12,862 bases of DNA from a bacterium (GTDB lineage: Bacteria > Latescibacterota > Latescibacteria > Latescibacterales > Latescibacteraceae): positions 1 through 12,862 of the forward strand of contig JAJFUH010000145.1 of the NCBI GenBank assembly GCA_021372535.1, written 5' to 3'. The translations under genes were made by a program, and so were the position numbers. Shown piece after piece: positions 7,244 through 12,862 of this stretch; within the stretch, counting starts at the first letter, position 1, and every line of letters begins with the position of its first letter. Below the pieces are notes generated by a model. That model did no database searches, was not told the origin of the DNA, and saw only the letters and a list, made by a program, of their open reading frames with translations.

Positions 7244-8922
7244 GACAACAAACCCTCCATCGTATCGGATATCGGAGCACCAGGAGCAACCATCGGCCAG
7301 ACATTTTCTTCCCGATCAACATGAAAATCCAGTATAACCGGACCATCGATCGAAATGGCTTTTTCAATGGCGGCGCGGACATCCTCCGGTTTATCGACGC
7401 GGATTCCATGGGCGCCGTACGCTTCGGCAAGCTTCACAAAATCCGGCTGGCATTCGATACACGTACCCGAGTACCGTTTGTTATAGAAGAGCTCCTGCCA
7501 CTGACGAACCATACCAAGATACTGGTTGTTGAGAATCGCAATATTGACAGGCAGTTTCTGCTCAACCGCGGTCGCGAGTTCCTGGATGTTCATCTGAATG
7601 GAACCGTCTCCGGCAATATCGAACACAACAGCGTCGGGTTTGCCCAACTGGGCTCCTATCGCCGCAGGAAAACCGTACCCCATTGTTCCGAGACCTCCCG
7701 AGGAGATAAACCTGCGGGGTTTGTCAAACTTGTAATACAATGATGCGAACATCTGGTTCTGGCCAACTTCCGTGGTAATAATGGCTTCACCTTTCGTGAC
7801 TTCGTAAATCTGCTCGACAACATACTGAGGTTTCAGTATGCCCGAATCCCTGTCGTACGTGGGCTGATGAGTCTTTTTCATTTTTTCGATGTAATCGTTC
7901 CAGCCATTACGCCCCCGGGGTTCGACAACTTCGAGAAGCTGCCCGAGTATAGCCCTGGCATCGCCGACAACAGCAATATCCACCTCGACATTTTTCGCTA
8001 TTGCAGCCGGGTCCATATCGATGTGAATGATCTTCGCATTGGGGGCAAATCCCTCGATTTTTCCGGTCACACGGTCATCAAACCGTGCGCCGACCGCAAT
8101 AACGAGATCACATTCGGTGAACGCCATATTCGCCGTATAGGTCCCGTGCATGCCCGGCATACCGACCCAGTACGGATGGCTTGCCGGAAATCCGCCGAGC
8201 CCCATGAGCGTCGTCGTCACCGGCGCGTTGATCCGCTCGGCGAAAACAAGCAGCTCTTTTTCGGCACCGCTGATAATTATTCCGCCTCCGGCATAGATGA
8301 GCGGCTTTTTCGAAACACGAATCGCCTCGGCCGCTTCCCCGATACAAGCAGTATCGGCGTACTTCGGGATTTTATAGCCTTTCGGCACCGGGGGAACCTC
8401 CGGCCATTCAAAATCGATGACACCGGTGCTCACATCCTTGGGAAGATCGACGACCACCGGGCCCGGCCTGCCCGTGGAGGCTATGTAAAACGCCTGGCTG
8501 ATGGTCGAGGCAATCTTGCTCGTATCGCTGATCAGGAAGTTATGCTTCGTAATCGGCCGTGTAATGCCGGTGATATCAGCTTCCTGGAAAGCATCGGTTC
8601 CGATGAGCGACATGGGAACCTGTCCGGTAAACGCAACCATGGGAATAGAATCCATATAGGCATTTGCAATACCGGTAACCAGATTTGTCGCACCGGGCCC
8701 CGATGTAGCGAGGCAGACTCCCGTTTTTCCCGTGGCGCGGGCATAACCGTCCGCCGCGTGGGCGGCCGCCTGTTCATGCCGTGTCAGAACAAAATGGATA
8801 TCATGGGCATCGTACAGTTTATCAAACAGGGGAATAACAACCCCGCCGGGATATCCGAAGAGAATCTCGACATTTTCTTTTCTCAAACATTCGACAAATA
8901 TTTCCGAACCACTTATTTTCAT
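7240..8922 (-). CDS. ilvB: Acetolactate synthase large (catalytic) subunit
   Basis: IlvB is the ThDP- and FAD-dependent enzyme that makes 2-acetolactate from pyruvate and 2-aceto-2-hydroxybutyrate from 2-oxobutyrate. With 560 residues it has the full three-domain layout: an N-terminal pyrimidine-binding domain with catalytic Glu50 in RHEQAAAHAADGYARATGK (48-66), a central FAD domain, and a C-terminal diphosphate-binding domain with GDGSIQMN...NN (438-466). I chose ATG at 8922 because GAGG lies 9 nt upstream. A TTG at 8937, which overlaps the ilvD stop as TTGA and adds five residues, has no Shine-Dalgarno. Only 11 nt separate the ilvD stop from this ATG. The product opens with KISGSEIFVECLRKENVE, as is usual for the family. 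Confidence 0.97.
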   Translation of the reverse strand: MKISGSEIFVECLRKENVEILFGYPGGVVIPLFDKLYDAHDIHFVLTRHEQAAAHAADGYARATGKTGVCLATSGPGATNLVTGIANAYMDSIPMVAFTGQVPMSLIGTDAFQEADITGITRPITKHNFLISDTSKIASTISQAFYIASTGRPGPVVVDLPKDVSTGVIDFEWPEVPPVPKGYKIPKYADTACIGEAAEAIRVSKKPLIYAGGGIIISGAEKELLVFAERINAPVTTTLMGLGGFPASHPYWVGMPGMHGTYTANMAFTECDLVIAVGARFDDRVTGKIEGFAPNAKIIHIDMDPAAIAKNVEVDIAVVGDARAILGQLLEVVEPRGRNGWNDYIEKMKKTHQPTYDRDSGILKPQYVVEQIYEVTKGEAIITTEVGQNQMFASLYYKFDKPRRFISSGGLGTMGYGFPAAIGAQLGKPDAVVFDIAGDGSIQMNIQELATAVEQKLPVNIAILNNQYLGMVRQWQELFYNKRYSGTCIECQPDFVKLAEAYGAHGIRVDKPEDVRAAIEKAISIDGPVILDFHVDREENVWPMVAPGAPISDTMEGLLS

Positions 8923-8933
8923 AATTGATAACC

Positions 8934-10592
8934 TCAATCTGTTTTAAAAATCGCTCCCGTTGCCGCCGAAGTAACCAGTCTGGCATACCGTGCGAGATAT
9001 CCTTCCTTAATCTTTGGTTCGGGCGGCGTCCAGGAGTCCATTCGTTTTTTCATTTCCGATTCACTGATAAGAAGATCGAGCCTGCGGTTGGGGATATCGA
9101 TGAGAATCTCATCCCCATCGCGTACAATACACAGTGGGCCGCCCTCCATTGCTTCGGGAGAAATGTGGCCGATACAGGGGCCTCTTGTGCCGCCGCTGAA
9201 TCTGCCATCGGTAATGAGAGCGACCGAATCGCTCAATCCCATACCGGTGATAGCCGAAGTACCCTGGAGCATTTCACGCATGCCGGGGCCGCCTTTCGGT
9301 CCTTCGTACCTGATGACAACGACATCGCCGGGTTTTATCGTCCGGTCAAAAATCGCCTTGAGAGAGTCCTCTTCGGAGTCGAAAACACGGGCTTTTCCCT
9401 TGAATGTCATCATTTTTTCGGAAACGGCGCTCTGCTTGACCACAGAACCATCCGGTGAAAGCGATCCCATGAGAATGGCAATACCGCCCTCCCTGTGATA
9501 GGCATGATCGAAATCATGGATGACATCGGTATCGACCACCTCGTTTTCTTTCTGAATCTCCCTGACGCTCATACCTGTCAAGGTCGGATTGTCTTGCAAT
9601 TTCGCACCGAGAACATGCATGACCGCGGGAATTCCACCGGCATATTCCAGGTCTTCCATGAAATGCTCTCCGCCGGGCAGAATCGATGTAATATGCGGTG
9701 TATCCTTTGAAAGCCTGTCGAACAGCTCGAGCGAGAGGTCGATTTTCGCCTCATGCGCTATCGCGGGCAGATGCAGCACTGTATTGGTAGAACCGCCGAG
9801 CGCCATATCGATACGTATCGCATTCTCGAACGCCGCTCTGGTCATGATGTCGCGCGGAAGTATATTCTGCCTGACAAGGTCGCAGATACGGATACCCGAA
9901 CGAAACGCGATTCTCCGTTTTTTCGCGAAACCCGCAAGCGCGGTGCCGCATCCGACGAGCGACATACCGAGGGTTTCGGTGATACACGCCATGGTGTTGG
10001 CGGTATATAATCCCTGGCAAGAACCCTGACCCGGGCAAGCCTCGATCTCGAGACAGGAAAGCTCGTTTTCATCAATGAGTCCCTCACGGTAGCGGCCGAT
10101 GGCTTCAAAGGTATCACCAACAAGGGAAAGACGCCGTTTGTTGCGCATACCCGAATGCATGGGGCCTGCGGTGACAACAATGGAGGGAACATTGAGTCGC
10201 GCTGCTGCCATAAGCATTCCCGGCGTGATTTTATCACAGTTGGTGAGGAGCACCATGCCGTCCAGTTTGTGCGCCATCATGACACATTCGATGGAATCGG
10301 CAATCAGCTCACGGGTACACAGGCTGTATTTCATACCGCTGTGCCCCATCGCGATACCATCACACACACCCGGTATCCCGAAGATAAATGAGCTGCCACC
10401 GCCCGTGTGAACACCCTTTTCAATAAAACGTTCAAGGTCGCGCATTCCGGTGTGACCGGGAATAAGATCGGTAAAAGACGATGCGATGCCGATGAGGGGC
10501 TTCCCGATTTCGGATGGATCGAATCCGGTGGCATACATAAGTGACCGTGACCCAGCTCTTTCATATCCTTTCGTTACATCGTCGCTTCGCAT
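8934..10592 (-). CDS. ilvD: Dihydroxy-acid dehydratase
   Basis: IlvD dehydrates 2,3-dihydroxy-isovalerate and -methylvalerate to the 2-oxo acids that precede valine and isoleucine. The 552 residues are full length. Cluster cysteines are Cys119 in [10 protein letters not shown] and Cys186/Cys192 in CPGQGSC; the catalytic-serine region is [11 protein letters not shown] (461-471). Position 46 is Gly in PGH (45-47) rather than the Cys of PCN, which matches the oxygen-sensitive [4Fe-4S] type as in E. coli. The N-terminal part is unusual: [16 protein letters not shown] (38-53) replaces the common NSFTE.VPGH.HL, and SLCTRE (90-95) replaces SLPSRE. From memory, Desulfovibrio-type IlvD proteins look similar. 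The start ATG has GAGAGG 6 nt upstream. It is the first enzyme gene after the long leader region. Confidence 0.95.
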   Translation of the reverse strand: MRSDDVTKGYERAGSRSLMYATGFDPSEIGKPLIGIASSFTDLIPGHTGMRDLERFIEKGVHTGGGSSFIFGIPGVCDGIAMGHSGMKYSLCTRELIADSIECVMMAHKLDGMVLLTNCDKITPGMLMAAARLNVPSIVVTAGPMHSGMRNKRRLSLVGDTFEAIGRYREGLIDENELSCLEIEACPGQGSCQGLYTANTMACITETLGMSLVGCGTALAGFAKKRRIAFRSGIRICDLVRQNILPRDIMTRAAFENAIRIDMALGGSTNTVLHLPAIAHEAKIDLSLELFDRLSKDTPHITSILPGGEHFMEDLEYAGGIPAVMHVLGAKLQDNPTLTGMSVREIQKENEVVDTDVIHDFDHAYHREGGIAILMGSLSPDGSVVKQSAVSEKMMTFKGKARVFDSEEDSLKAIFDRTIKPGDVVVIRYEGPKGGPGMREMLQGTSAITGMGLSDSVALITDGRFSGGTRGPCIGHISPEAMEGGPLCIVRDGDEILIDIPNRRLDLLISESEMKKRMDSWTPPEPKIKEGYLARYARLVTSAATGAIFKTD

Positions 10593-10616
10593 TTTCTGCC
10601 TCTCTTGTATAAGTGC

Positions 10617-10639
10617 TGTGAAAAAGTATCTTTTTCACA
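10617..10639 (-). promoter_or_regulatory. Perfect 10-bp hairpin just upstream of the ilvD ribosome binding site
   Basis: TGTGAAAAAG (10617-10626 on the plus strand) and CTTTTTCACA (10630-10639) pair perfectly around a 3-nt loop. On the mRNA it ends about 13 nt before the ilvD GAGAGG. It has no trailing U-run, so it is not a terminator in the operon direction. It may shape ribosome access, stabilise the processed transcript or act as a protein site. Confidence 0.45.
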
Positions 10640-10703
10640 CGCCCGTTTATGTAATATGTATACGTTCTTTCCGGTTAACATTTTTCTCGTAAACGATCCT
10701 TTT

Positions 10704-10811
10704 AAAATATAAAATACCCTTTCTACCTGCTGGTGTTTCCAGAGGCTCCTATAAACCTTATTTTTATTGAGTGAAAAATACGGTTCAGGCGGCCTCTGGC
10801 TATAGCGCCAG
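10704..10811 (-). promoter_or_regulatory. Candidate ilv attenuator with mutually exclusive stems
   Basis: In transcript order there are four complementary segments: A CTGGC (10811-10807, inside the last leader codons), B GCCAGAGGC (10800-10792), C GCCTCTGG (10746-10739) and D CCAGCAGG (10733-10726). A pairs with B (5 bp), B with C (8 bp, perfect) and C with D (7 bp, one bulged C, 5-nt loop), and neighbouring pairings exclude each other. A further A/U-rich hairpin (10754-10785, 11 of 12 paired) sits between B and C and would extend the B:C form. A U-rich tract (10716-10704) follows D after 9 nt. The logic matches ribosome-mediated attenuation: stalling at Leu/Val codons would favour B:C over the C:D terminator. 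The displaced U-tract is the weak point. Confidence 0.55.
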
Positions 10812-10922
10812 TACTAGCAGAAGTACTACGAGACCGAGCAACGAGGTAATTCGATGATGTGCGGCAAGCGTAAAATACAGGGGAATCATACGGGAAAAAC
10901 AGCAATACTGTTTCATGGGCAT
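10800..10922 (-). CDS. Branched-chain amino acid leader peptide (40 aa)
   Basis: This short ORF ends in thirteen codons specifying LLGLVVLLLVLAL (10841-10803), with eight Leu and three Val, followed immediately by TAG and the candidate attenuator hairpins. The layout is that of ilv leader peptides such as IlvL and IvbL: the peptide itself is dispensable, and translation speed reports charged Leu- and Val-tRNA. I chose ATG at 10922-10920 because GAAGGG lies 6 nt upstream. ATG at 10916 is also possible. The frame stays open back to an ATG at 11024, but starts there have no convincing ribosome binding site. The regulated genes are ilvD and the operon downstream. No enzymatic function is implied. 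Confidence 0.8.
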   Translation of the reverse strand: MPMKQYCCFSRMIPLYFTLAAHHRITSLLGLVVLLLVLAL

Positions 10923-11039
10923 GGTACACCCTTCACTCACTTTGTCTTCAGTGTATCGGGATTTTGTAACCATCGCGAAAAATTCCATGAATAACATCCG
11001 TTTCAATGCAAGAAAAAACAACATAACCGCACAGACATT

Positions 11040-11069
11040 AAAATACGCTTTTAAAAATTGTTATGTCAA
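11040..11069 (-). promoter_or_regulatory. Sigma70-type promoter of the ilv-leu operon
   Basis: On the minus strand a perfect TTGACA (11069-11064) is followed by 18 nt and TATTTT (11045-11040). The sequence upstream of the -35 is AT-rich. Transcription would begin near 11033, about 110 nt before the leader peptide start and about 440 nt before ilvD. The position between gcvH and the leader fits the operon's main promoter. The -10 matches the consensus at four of six positions. Confidence 0.6.
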
Positions 11070-11129
11070 GTAAAATTATACTCATCAGTAAAAATAACCG
11101 CTTCATTTTCCGGGATATTCAATCATAAG

Positions 11130-11154
11130 GTTCACATCGTGCGATCACCTGAAC
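11130..11154. other. Interrupted palindrome between gcvH and the ilv promoter
   Basis: GTTCA (11130-11134) pairs with TGAAC (11150-11154), and inside them ATCG (11136-11139) mirrors CGAT (11142-11145). It lies about 80 bp downstream of the gcvH stop and 61 bp upstream of the operon's -35 box. It could be a regulator binding site or a weak 3' hairpin of the gcvH transcript; no T-run follows. The remaining sequence between 10923 and 11231 shows only the promoter described separately and AT-rich DNA. Confidence 0.3.
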
Positions 11155-11231
11155 GCATATATATTCCAAACACGGAGCATAATTACATTAATTATTCTGA
11201 TGAATATTCACCATAGAACTTTGCCTGTCCA

Positions 11232-11633
11232 TCAAATATCTTCACCGGTAACGTAGACCATATAGTCCTGCGGAGTCAGGAGGCTGTCCACCTCATCGGG
11301 ATCGTGCATTTTAACACGGATCATCCAGCCGTCACCATAGGGATCCATGTTGACCTGCCGGGGATCGGATTCCAGCGTATCGTTGAATTCGATAACCTCT
11401 CCCGAAACCGGGGAGATAAGTTCCGCCACCGTCTTCATAGCTTCGATGGTACCGAACGGAGAACCCTGGACAACCTCCGAACCAATATCCGGAAGGTCAA
11501 TATACACTATCTCGGCAAGTTCATGCTGGCCGAAATCCGTTATCCCGATAATACCCTCGTCGTTTTCAACGAGAATCCAGGTATGATCGTTCGTGTAAAA
11601 CAAATCTCTCGGAACTTTTAAACTCTCTTCCAT
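11232..11633 (-). CDS. gcvH: Glycine cleavage system H protein (lipoyl carrier)
   Basis: GcvH carries the aminomethyl group on a lipoyl-lysine between the P, T and L proteins of glycine cleavage. With the preferred start it has 133 residues, close to the 129 of E. coli GcvH. Family landmarks are DLFYTNDHTW (10-19), GITDFGQHELAEIVYIDLP (30-48), the lipoylation site IEAMK with Lys67, SPVSGEVIEFN (74-84) and NMDPYGDGWMIRV (95-107). The start is ATG 11633 with AAGGA 7 nt upstream; an upstream in-frame ATG (11663) adds ten residues but lacks a ribosome binding site. No gcvT, gcvP or lipoyl-attachment gene is in the window, so it is a solitary gcvH. It may share a transcript with efp, which ends 150 nt upstream. 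EAMK and HTW differ slightly from the usual ESVK/EAVK and HEW. Confidence 0.92.
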   Translation of the reverse strand: MEESLKVPRDLFYTNDHTWILVENDEGIIGITDFGQHELAEIVYIDLPDIGSEVVQGSPFGTIEAMKTVAELISPVSGEVIEFNDTLESDPRQVNMDPYGDGWMIRVKMHDPDEVDSLLTPQDYMVYVTGEDI

Positions 11634-11718
11634 CCGCAATTCCTTTTCATCATGTTTTCTCATCGGATGACGACAACAAATAAAACAGTCTTTCAGATAA
11701 TGCGTCGCTCAGAATCTC

Positions 11719-11739
11719 ATGACAGAAGCGCACTGTCAT
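11719..11739 (-). other. Hairpin in the efp-gcvH gap
   Basis: ATGACAG (11719-11725) and CTGTCAT (11733-11739) form a perfect 7-bp stem with a 7-nt loop, 44 nt after the efp stop. It lacks a following T-run on the minus strand, so readthrough into gcvH is plausible. A partial terminator or RNA-processing hairpin is the most that can be said. Confidence 0.3.
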
Positions 11740-11783
11740 CAACGTTCGCGGCACAACCTTCCGCGCCGGAACAGGCAATGAAA

Positions 11784-12347
11784 CTACTTGTTGATCCTTT
11801 CAATGTAGTTACCGTTCCGGGTATCGACCTTGACAACATTCCCGATATCGATAAAGAGCGGAACATTGATTACAGCACCTGTTGAAAGTGTGGCTTGTTT
11901 CATGGTGTTCGACGCGGTATTTCCTTTGAATCCCGGCTCGGTATGGACGACTTCAAGCTCCACGAATGTAGGCAGCTCAACCTCTATCGGCGTATCGTCA
12001 TGAAACAGGAGCCCGCATGTCATGTTCTCACTCAGAAACTGCACCGAGTCGCCGATCAGGTCACTGTCGATCTGTATCTGTTCATAAGTCTCGTTATCCA
12101 TGAAAACATAAAACTCACCGTCCTGATACAGGTACTCGAATTGTCTCCGTTCGAGTCTCACTTCCTCAAAACGCTCCCCCGACCTGTACGTTCTTTCTAT
12201 CACCGCCTTTGTTTTCACATTCCGCAGTTTCGTGCGGACAAATGCGCCGCCTTTTCCCGGTTTAACATGCTGGAATTCGATTATTGCAAATAACTCTCCA
12301 TTTTCCGTAAAAGTAAAACCATTTCTGAAATCAGCGGTTGTTGCCAT
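11784..12347 (-). CDS. efp: Translation elongation factor P
   Basis: EF-P binds the ribosome between the P and E sites and relieves stalling at polyproline stretches. The 187 residues match E. coli EF-P (188 aa) in length and order: an N-terminal KOW-like domain (1-65), a central OB domain (about 68-128), and a C-terminal OB domain (about 130-187) with the signature STGAVINVPLFIDIGNVVKVDTR. The modification loop is KPGKGGAF (29-36), placing a lysine at residue 32 where E. coli has the beta-lysylated Lys34; the modifying enzymes cannot be judged from this window. The start ATG has GGAGG 4 nt upstream, a slightly tight spacing. It is followed by gcvH and is probably separate from the ilv-leu operon, which has its own promoter. 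Confidence 0.97.
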   Translation of the reverse strand: MATTADFRNGFTFTENGELFAIIEFQHVKPGKGGAFVRTKLRNVKTKAVIERTYRSGERFEEVRLERRQFEYLYQDGEFYVFMDNETYEQIQIDSDLIGDSVQFLSENMTCGLLFHDDTPIEVELPTFVELEVVHTEPGFKGNTASNTMKQATLSTGAVINVPLFIDIGNVVKVDTRNGNYIERINK

Positions 12348-12414
12348 ACATCCTCCATAACATCACATTATTAAACAATAAATACAATCAAATCCGGTTG
12401 ACGAAGGGTGTATA

Positions 12415-12442
12415 AAAGTAGTAAAGATATTTTTTTTGTCAA
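12415..12442 (-). promoter_or_regulatory. Possible efp promoter
   Basis: On the minus strand a perfect TTGACA (12442-12437) is followed by 16 nt, mostly A/T, and TACTTT (12420-12415), about 70 nt before the efp start codon. The -35 is convincing. The -10 is weak, with three of six matches, and TATACA slightly further on would need a 22-nt spacer. Confidence 0.4.
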
Positions 12443-12862
12443 GATTAAAATCACTGACGGAAAAAAATATTTGCACCATCTCATTCAACCCTGAAAAACC
12501 GAGTTACGCAAATGTGATCGAGTCGATCGATAAAGCTGTACAATACGGCCTATATTACCTTAATTTATTATATTACATAATGTTAGTTAAAAAGACCTCC
12601 CCTAATGATTATACACCCCTCTGCAAGAAAAGCCGCTTTACTCTATTTATTTAAATTAAAATTAAAATGTCAATATTTTTTTATACAATTTTCCGGCTGT
12701 ACCCAGTTTTTTTATTACTCCATTGAAACCTTTGAAATAATCTGAACTCAGTAATAGTGGTAATTCCCGGTAATAATTTTTAGGAATTACTAAAAAAAGA
12801 ATCGCAAATAACTGTCACTATAACAGAAAATCTCCTTTTTAGGTGATAGATATAAACTCTCA
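12443..12862. other. AT-rich intergenic DNA without a recognisable gene
   Basis: No ORF here has coding character on either strand. A TTG-initiated plus-strand frame (12436-12654) has no ribosome binding site and a low-complexity product. The visible structure is a perfect inverted repeat, GTAATTCC (12760-12767) and GGAATTAC (12783-12790), with a 15-nt spacer. GTAAT recurs at 12751, 12760 and 12770, roughly one helical turn apart. It also has several A/T homopolymer runs. It probably holds regulatory DNA for efp and for whatever lies beyond the right edge. Confidence 0.6.

Noticed and set aside
8923-8937. Upstream TTG start for ilvB overlapping the ilvD stop (TTGA)
   Set aside because: There is no ribosome binding site before it, whereas ATG 8922 has GAGG at 9 nt and gives the usual family N-terminus.
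10574-10681. 35-codon minus-strand ORF overlapping the ilvD start
   Set aside because: It starts with ATG at 10681 and has only a weak GAG as ribosome site. It crosses the 10617-10639 hairpin and shows no recognisable character, so it is probably chance.
10723-10929. 68-codon minus-strand ORF overlapping the ilv leader peptide in another frame
   Set aside because: It has no Leu/Val run and no family resemblance, and it reads through the attenuator stems. The overlapping frame with the better-placed Shine-Dalgarno and the Leu/Val codon run is the convincing one.
12436-12654. 72-codon plus-strand ORF upstream of efp
   Set aside because: TTG start without a Shine-Dalgarno, AT-rich low-complexity product, and overlap with the probable efp promoter.
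1-12862. Search for CRISPR arrays, tRNA/rRNA genes, insertion sequences, phage genes or a defence system
   Set aside because: No repeat-spacer pattern, cloverleaf, transposase, integrase or nuclease-like protein was seen; the window is a biosynthetic operon with housekeeping neighbours.

Overview
The window is a stretch of bacterial chromosome in which every supported gene lies on the minus strand, so it reads from right to left. It is dominated by one long branched-chain amino acid operon in the order leader peptide - ilvD - ilvB - ilvN - ilvC - small ORF - leuA - leuC - leuD - leuB - cimA. cimA runs off the left edge. Upstream of the operon are a lone gcvH and efp, and then about 0.5 kb of AT-rich DNA without a convincing gene.

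Together the enzymes cover nearly all of isoleucine, valine and leucine synthesis. CimA (citramalate synthase) would feed pyruvate plus acetyl-CoA into isoleucine through the same LeuC/LeuD/LeuB enzymes that serve leucine. IlvBN, IlvC and IlvD carry out the shared Ile/Val steps, and LeuA opens the leucine branch. No threonine deaminase (ilvA) or transaminase (ilvE) is present in the window, which fits a citramalate route to isoleucine. Genes are tightly packed, with ATGA and TAATG overlaps, and most have clear Shine-Dalgarno sequences.

The regulatory highlight is the roughly 450-nt region before ilvD. A good sigma70-type promoter is followed by a 40-codon leader ORF ending in a dense run of Leu and Val codons (LLGLVVLLLVLAL). 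Directly after it come mutually exclusive hairpins, as expected for ribosome-mediated attenuation. A second unusual spot is in front of leuA. A small ORF there has a perfect AAGGAGGTGA Shine-Dalgarno and overlaps the leuA start, and a perfect 11-bp hairpin lies between it and ilvC. IlvC has acidic residues where NADPH-dependent enzymes normally carry Arg and Ser, which suggests NADH use.

The organism cannot be named from this window. The [4Fe-4S]-type IlvD resembling that of sulfate-reducing bacteria, the short archaeal-style LeuD, the LeuB with a RENTEGLY motif, the possibly NADH-linked IlvC and the citramalate route suggest an anaerobic or deep-branching bacterium rather than an enterobacterium or Bacillus. 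This is inference.
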